From assembly GCA_016185425.1 (NCBI GenBank), contig JACPNQ010000026.1, positions 1 through 64,000 on the forward strand: 64,000 nucleotides of DNA, given 5' to 3'. Made by a program: the position numbers and the translations under genes. The DNA is from Acidobacteriota bacterium (lineage in GTDB: Bacteria > Acidobacteriota > Terriglobia > Bryobacterales > Bryobacteraceae). The notes under the pieces are model-generated. The model did no database searches and was not told where the DNA came from. It saw only the letters and a program-made list of their open reading frames with translations. Below, piece by piece: positions 43,753 through 53,700 of the stretch (within the stretch, counting starts at the first letter, position 1; each line of letters begins with the position of its first letter).

Positions 43753-45396
43753 TCAGTTTTCCGAAGGTTTCTCGACGCGTTCAACGATGTAGATGGTGAC
43801 TGGGCCTTTTTTCGACTCGAGTTTCAGCCCGAGTTGCTCCCGTAGAGCGGTAAACAGGCTTGGACCGCTCTCATTTGCCGCTTCAGACGACCATTTCAGA
43901 TCCATCGCGTACAGCTCTGTCAACCCCGTCTCGTCGACTACCGGGCGTCCGAGGATGCCGCTTAGCGTAGTCGCGAGACGATTCACCGGTACGCCTTCGC
44001 CCCGCAGGGTACCGTTTCCATTGTTCTGGTTGACGTTCATGCTGCCGCTCCCCTGCGGCTCCGGTTTGAGCTTGTGGCCGCCCCTATCTTCAACCAGGCC
44101 GTAGATCGGCAGCTCTTTAGTGTCCTCGCGCAGCTTCAGTTGAAATCGCTCGGCAAGGAGATTGCGCATCCGCGCGCTGATCCGGTCGTTTCTGGTCTCC
44201 TGGCGTTTCTGATCGGATGCCGGAATACCGGCCTCTTCCGCTGTGTCGTACTTGGCCGCGATATCGTAGCGATCGTCGCGCGCCCAATCGGGCGCTCCAA
44301 TGACCTGGTAGGACTGCACGCGATAAGCGAATGTAATGAGCGAAAACAGCGATGCGTTACGAGTAGTGAGGCGGGAATTATTCGTATTGATGCTTGTACT
44401 GCTACCATACCCGGGGGCGGCCGGCCGGATGGACGCGACCTCAAACCGGTAGCCGGCTCCAGTTTGGGCTCGCAGCACACCGATCACGACGGGGGTCGCC
44501 AGAGCCGCCACGAGGAATGCGGCGAGTACGCTCTTTCGCGCGGCCGTGAGTCGCAGGGGGATTCGACCCATCATGATTTCGGCAATGCGTCCCCGCAAGT
44601 CGGCGCCGCTGATGCCTGTGGCGCAGGGCAGGGGCGCGGCGACGAAATACTTGCAGACATTCACGATTCCTTGCGCATAGACTGCGGGGTCACTCCCGGT
44701 AACCAGCACCGCTTCATCGCAGGCCCGTTCACGCTCTTCGACCAGTCTGCTGCCGATCCACCAGACCAGCGGATGGAACCAGAAGAGCACTTCAACGCAC
44801 ATGTGCAGTGCGGCCGTCAGGTTGTCGCGGTAGCGAAAATGACAGAGCTCATGCGCCAGAACCGCTTGGAACTGCTCTTGATCCAAACGATCCCAAAGGC
44901 CGTCAGGAAGCAGAAGAACAGGCCGAAAAACGCCGAAAATCCCAGGTTCCATGGTCCCCGGGGAAGACCGCACCGGTAATGGTTGTTGGAGCGGGAGTTC
45001 TTCCGCGGTTTGCGTAGCGGAATGCACGGTTCGCCAGCGCTGAAGCCAGCGCAACAGCAAGATCGCCGATCCGCAGGCCCAGATTCCGGCGAGCGTCAAC
45101 GGCCAGTGCGAGGGGTCTGCTGGCTGGGGCGCCGCCGGTACCGCTCGCGCCATTGGCGAGAAGGTTGCGGCAATCTGCTCAACCGCGGCCGCCGGCGCGA
45201 CCGGCGCAGGCCGGGGTTTGTCAACCCAGGTGCCGAACGCGACGAGCGCCGAGAACGGGATCAGAAATTTCATCGAAGCCGCAAGCCACAGCCAGTAGCG
45301 GGTTCGCGCGGCGTTCGTGCGCAGGACAAAGCAAACGGCGAAAACGCCCGCCGCGAACAGCGTCGATTGCCAGAGGTGGTTCAGCAGCGCATTCAT
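43753..45396 (-). CDS. BlaR1/MecR1-type M56 peptidase fused to a TIGR03435 domain
   Basis: This 547-residue membrane protein starts with an M56 domain: hydrophobic segments (for example LWQSTLFAAGVFAVCFVL), the zinc motif LAHELCHFRYRDN near residue 180 and an EERERACDEAVL stretch. After a membrane segment (VLAAFLVAALATPVVIGVL) a domain of about 230 residues follows that reads FEVASIRPA, SLFSLITFAYRVQSYQVIGA, ..LAERFQLKLREDTKELPIYG and ETGLTELYAMDLKW, the domain known as TIGR03435. In BlaR1 this position would hold a beta-lactam-binding sensor. The gene starts 11 bases after the BlaI-like gene ends, so the pair forms an operon. Confidence 0.9.
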   Translation of the reverse strand: MNALLNHLWQSTLFAAGVFAVCFVLRTNAARTRYWLWLAASMKFLIPFSALVAFGTWVDKPRPAPVAPAAAVEQIAATFSPMARAVPAAPQPADPSHWPLTLAGIWACGSAILLLRWLQRWRTVHSATQTAEELPLQQPLPVRSSPGTMEPGIFGVFRPVLLLPDGLWDRLDQEQFQAVLAHELCHFRYRDNLTAALHMCVEVLFWFHPLVWWIGSRLVEERERACDEAVLVTGSDPAVYAQGIVNVCKYFVAAPLPCATGISGADLRGRIAEIMMGRIPLRLTAARKSVLAAFLVAALATPVVIGVLRAQTGAGYRFEVASIRPAAPGYGSSTSINTNNSRLTTRNASLFSLITFAYRVQSYQVIGAPDWARDDRYDIAAKYDTAEEAGIPASDQKRQETRNDRISARMRNLLAERFQLKLREDTKELPIYGLVEDRGGHKLKPEPQGSGSMNVNQNNGNGTLRGEGVPVNRLATTLSGILGRPVVDETGLTELYAMDLKWSSEAANESGPSLFTALREQLGLKLESKKGPVTIYIVERVEKPSEN

Positions 45397-45407
45397 GGCC
45401 AATTCCT

Positions 45408-45800
45408 CTACTTCTTTCCGGCGCTCCGCCGGGTCTCCTTAATTAGCTTCTCCGCGTCCCTCAGATCTTCCAACGTCAGCTTGCCGGATTCAACCAGGTG
45501 CGACACGACGGGCTGTGTGCGCCCGCCGAACAGGCTCAAGAAATCGTCAATCAGCCGTCCGCGAGCCGCTTGCCGCGACACTTTCGCTTCAAAGACGTGC
45601 GCGTTGCCGATCTTGCGGACGCGCCGCACGGCGTTCTTTTCTTCCAGCCGGTAGATAGTCGTTTGAATGGTCGTGTATGCCGGCCGACCCGCCTCCGGGA
45701 ATGCTTCCTGCATTTCGCGGATGGAGAGCTTTCCCTGGTCCCACAGGGCCTCCATGATTTGCAGCTCCAGCGGGCTCAACTTCGGCAGAGCCATTAGCAT
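45408..45800 (-). CDS. BlaI/MecI/CopY-family repressor
   Basis: This 130-residue winged-helix repressor matches the BlaI/CopY family: SPLELQIMEALWDQGKLSIR at the start, AYTTIQTTIYRLEEKNAVRR as the recognition helix region, and a C-terminal dimerisation helix (ARGRLIDDFLSLFGG ... KLTLEDLRDAEKLI). In such systems the M56 partner is activated by a signal and the repressor is then cut. The short divergent gap to the next gene contains the alternating TACTATACGTGTGTGTGT, which may be its operator, but this is a guess. It is followed by the M56/TIGR03435 gene. Confidence 0.92.
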   Translation of the reverse strand: MLMALPKLSPLELQIMEALWDQGKLSIREMQEAFPEAGRPAYTTIQTTIYRLEEKNAVRRVRKIGNAHVFEAKVSRQAARGRLIDDFLSLFGGRTQPVVSHLVESGKLTLEDLRDAEKLIKETRRSAGKK

Positions 45801-45913
45801 CTACTATACGTGTGTGTGTTATTCGATGCAATGGACTTTTGCGATGTGGAAGCCTTCGAATCGAACGAACCGATGTATCATGTTTGCCATCTGCCCGAAC
45901 TGGAGGGATCATG

Positions 45914-46807
45914 ATGCGACGTGAATTTGTGGGCACGCTGCCCGCTGCGCTAGCCGCCGCCCCGAGGCCAACAAAAGACGACATCTCGATGGCCGCGTGG
46001 TCCATCAACCGGAGCTTTTTTCAGGCAAAGCGCTGGAAAAACGAAGACCTGCCCAGGATTTGCCGGGAAGAGTTCGGAATCAATGGGCTCGAATTCGTGA
46101 ATCAGTTCTTCGACTTTCCGATGCTCCGCAATCTGGCGAAGCTGAAGAAGGCCGGAGCGGACTATGGCGTGCAGTTCGTGTTGATCATGATCGATTCGGA
46201 AGGCGACATGGCCGCGAAATCCAAGCAGGAGCGCATGGAGGCCGCGGTGGCACATCGAAAATGGGTGGATATCGCGCACTACCTGGGTTGTCACGCTGTA
46301 CGGTGCAACATGGGCGGGCCTCGGGAGAACTGGCAGGGGGACAAGGATCTCGTATCGCGCGCCGCGGAGAGCTTCAGCAATCTGCTGGGATACGCGAAGG
46401 AATCGGGATTGAACGTCGTGATAGAGAATCATGGCGGCGCATCCTCAGACCCGGATGTCCTGGTGCCATTGATGAAGGCCGTGAATAATCCGTCGTTCGG
46501 GACGCTGCCGGACTTCGGCAACATGAATCCGGGGGCGGATCCCTATGAAGTGATCCGGAAAATCGTTCCATGGGCAAAGGGCGTATCCGTGAAAGCGGGC
46601 TGGAAGAAGGATGGGAGCCATCCGCGATACGAGCTGGCGAAGATGATCCAGATCTGCAAGGACGCGGGTTATCAGGGTTTCTGGGGAATCGAATCCAATA
46701 TGGAGCGCGGTGAGAACGAGACACCGGATGAGATCTGGCAGAGTGAAACGCGGGCGGTAAAGCTGACGAAGGCGGTGCTCGAAAAGACGGTGCTGCAGAA
46801 GGGCTAG
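45914..46807 (+). CDS. Sugar phosphate isomerase/epimerase-type TIM-barrel protein
   Basis: This 297-residue protein has the xylose-isomerase-like TIM-barrel fold, with strand motifs GLEFVNQFFDF, HAVRCNMGGP, LNVVIENHGGASSDPD (metal-binding glutamate and histidine), FGTLPDFGNMNPGADPYEVI and YQGFWGIESN. The N-terminus (MRREFVGTLPAALAAAPRP) looks like a Tat-type leader that is too short to be certain. GGAGGG lies six bases before the ATG at 45914, preferred over the ATG at 45911. It probably isomerises or epimerises a sugar or inositol derivative. Its stop overlaps the end of a decayed receptor remnant on the other strand. Confidence 0.8.
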   Translation: MRREFVGTLPAALAAAPRPTKDDISMAAWSINRSFFQAKRWKNEDLPRICREEFGINGLEFVNQFFDFPMLRNLAKLKKAGADYGVQFVLIMIDSEGDMAAKSKQERMEAAVAHRKWVDIAHYLGCHAVRCNMGGPRENWQGDKDLVSRAAESFSNLLGYAKESGLNVVIENHGGASSDPDVLVPLMKAVNNPSFGTLPDFGNMNPGADPYEVIRKIVPWAKGVSVKAGWKKDGSHPRYELAKMIQICKDAGYQGFWGIESNMERGENETPDEIWQSETRAVKLTKAVLEKTVLQKG

Positions 46808-46970
46808 GACCGCGGTGAATTGCCGCGGCCCAGAGCCGTCTTCTGGTTGAAGAGGTTCTGCCTGCTGAACTCGAACCGGAGCCGTTTTCCTTCACGCAAC
46901 TTGATGTCGTGAACTCCGTTTTTCTGAATGTAATACGAAATCAATGAGATGAGAAGCGAAGAAAACGTAG
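46804..46970 (-). pseudogene. C-terminal remnant of a fifth Oar-like receptor
   Basis: The minus strand from about 46970 down to a stop at 46804-46806 encodes VHDIKLREGKRLRFEFSRQN and LFNQKTALGRGNSPRS. The same pattern (vkRIRVEFNADNLFNRKT-like) occurs in the barrels of the intact receptors just upstream. It has no start and is cut after about 55 codons, so it is a relic, perhaps left by a recombination between neighbouring receptor genes. Its stop is placed on top of the isomerase gene's stop codon. Confidence 0.65.
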
Positions 46971-46995
46971 CCGGCATGGGGCCGCTTGGAAAGGA

Positions 46996-47024
46996 AAAAG
47001 GCGGCCCGGATGAGCCGCCCTTTT
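46996..47024 (-). terminator. Rho-independent terminator of receptor 3
   Basis: On the minus strand GGCGGC pairs with GCCGCC around an eight-base loop and is followed by five T residues. It stands about 20 bases after the receptor stop codon. Confidence 0.85.
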
Positions 47025-47045
47025 CCAGTGGATGGATCGGGTTGG

Positions 47046-50000
47046 TTAAAACGTGAAGCGGAGCGAGAGCCGCAAGTTTCGCGCACCCTGGTAGACCTGG
47101 GGCAAGCCGTAACGGCTAGCCAGGGTCAGGGGCGCTTGTTTGCTGGCAAATGCGCCCCTTCCGTTCAACGCATCCATGTAGTTGTAACCGTTCATCACCA
47201 TTCCCCAGTCGACGCCGGGGTCGCCAGGGAAACGCGCCGCACGGCTTGGGCTGATCAGGTTGCTCGGAATGGCGAACTGGTAGTATGCGACGGGAGCACG
47301 CTGATTCAACAGATTGGTTACGTTGACTTCAAACATCAGGCGCTTCCCTTCGCCTACAGGAACCTGGTGGCGGACGGAGAAATCCGACTGCGTGAACAGC
47401 GGCGTGCGAGCGTTCTGGATAACGCCATCCTTGACGATATCGCCATTGGCGGCACGGCTGAACTGGACGAAGTTTCCGCGGCCTTCGGCCCATTGGCATG
47501 CCGAGGACGAGCCCACCACAGGCAGACAAGTGCTCATGGGAGTGCCCTGCAGAATGAATTGATTCAGGCCGAAAATCGTCTCCTGGCGCGCCCACTTCTG
47601 TGTGTAGGAGCCGAAGAATTTTCCGGTATGGGGCCGGTCCGTGGCAAGAGGACCGTCGTCCAGCTTTCCGCTGGGCAGGAAACCCATGGAAGGCAGGTCA
47701 AACGCGCGGCCGTTGTTCGGAGCATGGCGTCCGCCGCCGCCGTCAGTGGGATCGGTGTTGGTCAGGCCGGCGTAGTTGCCGCGAAGCCGGCTGTAGGTGT
47801 AGCTGGCGCCGCTAAACCATTTGCCGCTCGAACGTTTGGCGAGGCGGAACTCCAACCCGTCGTAGCGGCGGACCGCCTGTACGGGAGTGGGGCACTCCGC
47901 GCAGAACGGAACGGAGGTAAGGTACGCCACGCCCTGGTTGTTCGGAATGCTGACCGGGCGGTGCATGAAATCGTTGAAAGTGGTGCCGGGGTTGCCGATG
48001 TAGAAGCCGAGGTTATCGGTGATCGACATGTCTTCGATCGTGCGATCGAGGCGCTTGCGGGAGTAGCGGGTCTCCAGACTCCAGTTTGGAGTGATTGCCC
48101 AGTCGACGCCCGTGACGACCTCATGCTGGAGCATTGGCTTCATGTTGGGGTCGATTGCCGGATCGCGGGGATCGGCTTTCGTTGCGCGGAAGTCGACATT
48201 TTCAATGAAGCGGCCGACGTTGACCCCCGGTGCCGGGCCGCTCGCCGGGCACCCGCCGCCTACGTTGAGGGAGGGTGTGATTGCGGTGAAATCGGTTGAG
48301 TCCATGGCATAGACACAGTTGTGCCAATAGTCGCTGCCGAACGAGCCGCGAGCCAAGCCCATTTTCATGATGTCGTAAAACTTACCGTAGCTGGCGTATA
48401 CCTTCACTTTTCCGTTGTGGAGAAGATCATAAGCGCCACCGAGGCGGGGCGCGATTTTTTGGCCCCATCCGAATTCGACGCTGGGGAAGCGGTTGGCGTC
48501 GTAGGGTGGCTGCCGTTCCTTGTCGAAACGGATGCCGAGGTTTAGCGTCAGGCCATGGCCGACATTCCACGCATCCTGGAAATACAGTGCGTGGGCATAC
48601 TGCGCGGTGCCTCCCGTGTTGGTTACGCCTGTGCCGACGATGAAGTAGCCATAGCGGCCCTGGCAAGCGTCCGACCCGAAGTTCGTGCGATTGGAGCTAA
48701 TGATACCGGCACAGGCAGTGGTGCTGGTGACCGGCGTATAGCCTTGGCCCCAGTACAGATCGACGCGGCCGCCCTGGAAGTTGGTAAGCACACTGTTCGT
48801 CTGCTGCTGAATGAAGTAGCCGCCCTTGAATGTATGCGAACCGCCCATTTTGCCGACGAAGTAAGAGGCGTCTCCACTGAAGCTCTTACGCTTGTAGGCG
48901 TCATAGACAGTGGAGAGATTGCTAGGGATATTGAAGAAACCGGAGGGATTGAATGAGGATGCCGGGAATGCGGCGCCCGTGAGGTCCTTGGTGTTGGCGT
49001 TGACGGTTGCCTGGTAGAAGTAGCGGGTACCGACTGGAGTGCCGCGTTGCTCCGTGTTGTTGAAGAAGTAGCCATAGCGAGCCGAAACGACGAGCTTCGA
49101 AGTGGGCGTCCAGTCGCCGCCAAAGGAATAAACGGAAATGGGATTGACACTGCCGTTGTCCGAACGCAGCGTATTCGGGTCTGTTGTGCGGCCGGCATTC
49201 ACCTGGCCGTAGGCGCTATCGGGCTGCCCGAGTTGTCCGCTCTGGCGCCAGTATGCGTAGTTCCACGAACCGTAGAGGCGCAGATTGTTGGTGGCGCCGT
49301 AGTCGAGGCGGTTATAGGAATTGTGATCTGTTCTGGTAAGGGACAGCTCACGCGCTCCGGGGTTGAGACCAGTGAAAGTTGTGACCCGGCGGGTGGTATC
49401 CATGCTGGGAATGTAGCTGGAAAAGAGCCACAAGCGGTTTGACCGGAGCGGCCCACCGATTTCGAAACCGGGTTCGAAAATCGTCCGGTGATCCTTGTTT
49501 GGCTGATAGTATTCCGGCGTACCGTCGAGACGGGTGCTGGTATTCAGGCCGGCGAGAGTGGGGTTGAGGCGAAGTCCGCAGGTGGTGCTGAATAAGGAGG
49601 AGGTATAGCCGCTGGAACAGGCGTCATTGGCATTCAACGCGTTGGTCCGCAGGTAGGCGAGCACAGAACCATGCCAGGAGTTTGCTCCACGTTTGGGCAC
49701 GGCATTGATGACGCCACCGAGAGCGCCGCCGAATTCGGCTTCGAAACTGCTCGACTTGATCTGCACTTCCTGAATAAAGTCCATCTGAAACGAGCGGCCG
49801 ACTCCGCCGCTTTGGATGTTCGTGGTGTTCACACCGTCGATCAGGTAGACATTTTCCGAATCGCTCGCGCCGTCGATTTGAAAGCCGTTTTCCCGGCCGC
49901 TGGTTGTTCCCTGCAGGGGCTCCATGCGAGCGCCCGCCGCGAAGGGAATCACCGATTGGAACGACCGGCCCTTGGGCATGTTGTCCAGAATGCGTTTTTC

Positions 50001-50420
50001 GACGGTGACGGCGACTTTACTCTGGGTCACATCCACGACGGGAGAAACATCGGAGACTTCTACCGTCTCTGCGACAGTGCCGACTTGCAGTGTCACATCA
50101 ATGTTCGGCAACCGGCCCACCTGGAGCTCGACGTTGGTTTGCTTAAAGGTGCGGAAGCCGCTAGCGGTAATGACGAGGTTGTAGGTGCCGGAAGGCAAAG
50201 CGGTGATGCGGTAGGCTCCGGATGAGTCGGTCTGCACCCTGCGGCTGCCGAGGAGGGAATTGCCGGTGACTTCGACCATTGCGTTCGGAATCATGCTGCC
50301 GGAGGGGTCTCGAACGATTCCCTGCAAACCCGCGGTAGTTTCCTGGGTATGTGCGAATTGCGGAATGAGCAGAAGAACAGCGGTTAGCGCCGTTGCGGCG
50401 TTAGAGAGGCTCGACTTCAT
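47046..50420 (-). CDS. Oar-like TonB-dependent receptor (3)
   Basis: This 1124-residue outer-membrane protein has a signal peptide (SNAATALTAVLLLIPQFAHT), a carboxypeptidase-regulatory-like domain from about residue 28 (AGLQGIVRDPSGSMIPNAMV), a plug (QIDGASDSENVYLIDGVNTT) and a barrel ending NLRLSLRFTF. The family segment GGALGGVINAVPKRGANSWH is present. Its ATG overlaps the stop codon of a 62-codon upstream frame (ATGA), which suggests translational coupling, because no good ribosome-binding site of its own is obvious. A strong terminator follows. The ligand is unknown. Confidence 0.9.
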   Translation of the reverse strand: MKSSLSNAATALTAVLLLIPQFAHTQETTAGLQGIVRDPSGSMIPNAMVEVTGNSLLGSRRVQTDSSGAYRITALPSGTYNLVITASGFRTFKQTNVELQVGRLPNIDVTLQVGTVAETVEVSDVSPVVDVTQSKVAVTVEKRILDNMPKGRSFQSVIPFAAGARMEPLQGTTSGRENGFQIDGASDSENVYLIDGVNTTNIQSGGVGRSFQMDFIQEVQIKSSSFEAEFGGALGGVINAVPKRGANSWHGSVLAYLRTNALNANDACSSGYTSSLFSTTCGLRLNPTLAGLNTSTRLDGTPEYYQPNKDHRTIFEPGFEIGGPLRSNRLWLFSSYIPSMDTTRRVTTFTGLNPGARELSLTRTDHNSYNRLDYGATNNLRLYGSWNYAYWRQSGQLGQPDSAYGQVNAGRTTDPNTLRSDNGSVNPISVYSFGGDWTPTSKLVVSARYGYFFNNTEQRGTPVGTRYFYQATVNANTKDLTGAAFPASSFNPSGFFNIPSNLSTVYDAYKRKSFSGDASYFVGKMGGSHTFKGGYFIQQQTNSVLTNFQGGRVDLYWGQGYTPVTSTTACAGIISSNRTNFGSDACQGRYGYFIVGTGVTNTGGTAQYAHALYFQDAWNVGHGLTLNLGIRFDKERQPPYDANRFPSVEFGWGQKIAPRLGGAYDLLHNGKVKVYASYGKFYDIMKMGLARGSFGSDYWHNCVYAMDSTDFTAITPSLNVGGGCPASGPAPGVNVGRFIENVDFRATKADPRDPAIDPNMKPMLQHEVVTGVDWAITPNWSLETRYSRKRLDRTIEDMSITDNLGFYIGNPGTTFNDFMHRPVSIPNNQGVAYLTSVPFCAECPTPVQAVRRYDGLEFRLAKRSSGKWFSGASYTYSRLRGNYAGLTNTDPTDGGGGRHAPNNGRAFDLPSMGFLPSGKLDDGPLATDRPHTGKFFGSYTQKWARQETIFGLNQFILQGTPMSTCLPVVGSSSACQWAEGRGNFVQFSRAANGDIVKDGVIQNARTPLFTQSDFSVRHQVPVGEGKRLMFEVNVTNLLNQRAPVAYYQFAIPSNLISPSRAARFPGDPGVDWGMVMNGYNYMDALNGRGAFASKQAPLTLASRYGLPQVYQGARNLRLSLRFTF

Positions 50421-50605
50421 CTCACGCTCCCGTTGACTTCCGCGGCCGCCGCGAATCTGGCGTTGGAGGAAGCACCATCCATCAGGTCGGAATTCTCTCG
50501 CGCGACGGCGCTTGTGAAGCAGCCGGCGAGCGTGGAGAACCCGTCAAAAGTCCGCGCGGCAACGCCGGCGAACCGGCCGCGAATGCGGCTAAGGCTCGAA
50601 TCCAT
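50417..50605 (-). CDS. Possible 62-aa leader peptide coupled to receptor 3
   Basis: An ATG at 50605 preceded by AAGGGAAAGGG opens a 62-residue frame (MDSSLSRIRGRFAGVAARTF ... RFAAAAEVNGSVR) whose stop overlaps the ATG of receptor 3. The same leader context, AAGGGAAGGGTCACTATG, stands before receptor 4, where it starts the receptor itself. So here the ribosome-binding site may drive a leader frame that hands over to the receptor, or the receptor start was displaced by a change in the 5' region. The peptide resembles no family. It may alternatively be just a coincidental frame. Confidence 0.4.
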   Translation of the reverse strand: MDSSLSRIRGRFAGVAARTFDGFSTLAGCFTSAVARENSDLMDGASSNARFAAAAEVNGSVR

Positions 50606-50741
50606 AGTGACCCTTTCCCTTGACACAAAGATGACTCTCCTGCCGCCCTATAGCCGGAGAGCGGGGGAAAGCTGTCAGACAACTGAGACTGCTGGTGAAT
50701 CGAGACTAACACGGGTAGGCGGAACTTTGATGGGAAAAAGC

Positions 50742-50774
50742 AAAAAAAGGGCAGCCGTGGTGGCCGCCCTTTTT
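50742..50774 (-). terminator. Rho-independent terminator of receptor 4
   Basis: On the minus strand GGGCGGCC..GGCTGCCC form a stem with one mismatch, followed by seven T residues. It lies about 22 bases after the receptor 4 stop codon and also reads as a hairpin with a short T-run on the plus strand. Confidence 0.85.
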
Positions 50775-50795
50775 CGTTGTTTGGTAATGCCAGGA

Positions 50796-53700
50796 CTAGA
50801 AGATGAACTTCAGCAACAACCGGCCAGCGAAGCCGGGGTTGAAGAGGTCCGCCTGCTTGAACAGCGGAGAGAGCGCGAGGCCTTTGGGGGCATCGGGCGT
50901 CTTCGCGATCATAGCGTTGTAATCATATCCCTTGGCCAGGTCGGTGCCGCTGAGGTCGATTTCAGCCGACGCGATCCCGCGGTTGACTTCGCTCCAGAAG
51001 TGGCGAGGGGTCTTCCGGTTGAACAGGTTGTCAGCGTTGAATTCCACGCGGATGCGCTTGACTTCACCCAACTTGACTTCGTGGCCGACGATCAGGTTGG
51101 TGTAGGTCAGGACCGGTGTGCGGCCCAAGTCACCGCGGCCGTTGACGAACGTCTGCGTGCCGTTGACGGTGTTGACCAGGGTGGTGAGCGGCGTGCCCGA
51201 AGCGGCGTAGAAGGACGCGCCGACGTCGGAGGCGCCGAACTTGCCCCACTTAAAGGAGCGCGCGCCATACAGCTTCATAGCGTGCGGACGATCGGTGGCG
51301 AGACGGCCCTGCGGATCCAGGTGGCCCTTGGAGTCCCACAGCAGTTCGTCGATGTCCCAGGCACGGTTGGCATTGCCGCCGGGGCGGGAGTTGGTTCCGA
51401 ACGCTTCCTGCGCGGGGCCGTAGATGCCTCCGCCGTCAGCACCTGTGCGGATCTCGTCGGAGTTGGCGAGGCCGGAGTAGTTGCCATAGAGGCGGCTATA
51501 GACATAGCTGGCAATACCGAACCAGTTCCCGTAGCGCTTGCTAACCTGGAACTCCGCCGCGTCGTAGGTACGCTTGGCCTTCGGCGTCGGGAAGGGCTTG
51601 GTCAAGCCGGAGCTCGGCGTGATCGTCGCGCCGCCTTCGCCGGGGTTGGCGTAGTAGTAAACCTCGTCACCGTTCACGAGGACGCCGAGGTCTTCAATGG
51701 TCCTGAGCAGGTTGTTGTGCACCCACGAAGCGCGAACAACGATCTGCGGTCCGACGCGGAATTCGGTGCCGAGATTGATGTTGTCAGTACCCATCGGCTT
51801 GATCTGCGGGTCGATGGTGTTGAAGCCGGGCACGCGCCGGTCACGAAAAGCGTTCGGCTGCGCGGGGTTCCAAAGCGGAGCGCCGGGACGGTTGGTGCTG
51901 GTAATCGAGAACACGTTCGGGTTCTCCAGCGCGTAGTAGCGTACACGCCAGTAGTCGCCCCCGAAGGTACCGCGGGCCAGCTCATACTTCACCCAATCGT
52001 AGTAACGGCCCCAGGAACCGTAAACCTTCATGCGGCCGTCGCCGAACACGTCATAGGATGCGCCAAGACGGGGAGCGAACTTGTCGGTCCAGCCAAACTG
52101 GAAAGCCGTGTCCTGCACGCTACGCGCGAAGGAAGGAACGGTCTCCTTCTCCCAGCGGAAGCCGAGGTTCAAGGTCAGACGGGGAGCGATGCGCCAGTTG
52201 TCCTGAATGTAGACGTTACCGAGGTTGGCGCCGGTGCTGCCGGCCGTGCCGAACTCATGATACTCGTAATAGCCGTACGTGCCACGCGCGTTGCGCGGGG
52301 TGCCGGGAACCAGCGAATTGAAAGCGCGATCCCAGAACACGTTAATGTATCCGCCGGTGGGGTAGCCCGTCAACACGCGGTTGACGATCTTCTGCACGCC
52401 CGTTCCGATCTTCAAATCATGCGTGCCACCGAACTTCAGGAACTTCCCGAAATCGGCCTGGACGTAGGTACGAGTGGCGATGTCATAGAACGACTTCAGA
52501 ATGCGGGGAACGTTGTTCGAGTTGGTCGGCAGGCGCAGCTCGGTGGGAATCGTGAACGGCAGGGCGGTAGCTGAAGTAGAGTAGTTCACCGGCGTCACTT
52601 CCGGCAGACCCGTGTCCTTCTTGTTGTCCCAGAAACGTCCGGCCTTGATTGCCAGCAGAGTCGTCGGGGAGACCATCCAGGTCAGGTCGGCGCCGTAGTT
52701 CGTCTGCGGCTGGAAATAGCCGATACTCTTGTTGACCTGGTTTGCCGCTTTCGAAGAAACCACGCAGTTCGGGCACTCGCCGTTGTAGCCCGGCAGGCGG
52801 CCGGTGCTCGAGGTCGGCGTCCACAGGAAGAAGGCGTTGCCGCGCAGGTTCTTGGTGATGTCGAACGAGAGCTTTTCGAAGACCATGTTACTCAGCGATT
52901 TCTGGTCGATCGAATCGGCCTCGGTTCCGTTGGAGAACTTATAGTTGTTCGTCCGGCGGCCCCAATTGGGTGAAGCGGCGCTGAAGAAATAGAGACGGTT
53001 CTTGACGAGGTAGCCACCCAGGGAATAGCCAATCTCGTTGATATTGTTCTTCTGCTTCTCATCCTGCCAGTACTTGGTCGTGATCTGGTCGGTGGGACTC
53101 AACAGGAGACGTTTCACCGGGCTGGCGTTCAGCTTGTTGCCGGAGAGGTAGTAATGGACGTCGCCATGGAACTTGTTGCCACCGGCCTTGGTGATAGCGC
53201 TAATGACGCCACCCATGGCGCCGCCATATTCCGCGGAAATGCCGCCGGTCTTAACTTGGACTTCCTGGAGGATCTCAAACACCGCATTCTGCCGGGACTG
53301 GCCGTTGATCAGGCTGTTGGTCGAGATCCCGTCGATCGTAAAATTGTTTTCCGCGCCGCTGGCGCCGTTGACCTGAATGCCGCCTTCGATAGCGCCCGAG
53401 TTTACCGACGTTGAGAGCACGGCGAGATTCTGGAAACTGCGTGCTTTCGGCAGACGATCGAACTGTTCCGACGTGATGTTGGCTGCGATTGTGGTGTTGG
53501 TCGTGTCGATGAGCGGTGCAGCTTCGGTGACCTGTACAGTCTGTTCGGAAGCGGCTACGGTCATCGGGGCATTAACGCGAAGTGTATTGCCGAGAAGGAG
53601 CGCCACGTCGGCGACTTCGTACGTACCGAACCCCTTGGCCATGAAGCGAACCGAATAACGGCCGGGATCGAGGTTGCGGACAGAATAATCGCCCGAATTG

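Noticed and set aside
45801..45830. A defined BlaI operator
   Set aside because: Only a loosely similar TACTATACGTGTGTG tract is present; the palindromic TACA/TGTA form is not clear, so it was not listed as a feature.
46986..48299. A 437-codon open frame on the plus strand
   Set aside because: It mirrors receptor 3 on the opposite strand and reads as low-complexity Ala/Val/Gly sequence with no domain.
50433..52574. A 713-codon open frame on the plus strand
   Set aside because: It is antisense to receptors 3 and 4, has no family match and has the composition expected of a shadow frame in GC-rich DNA.
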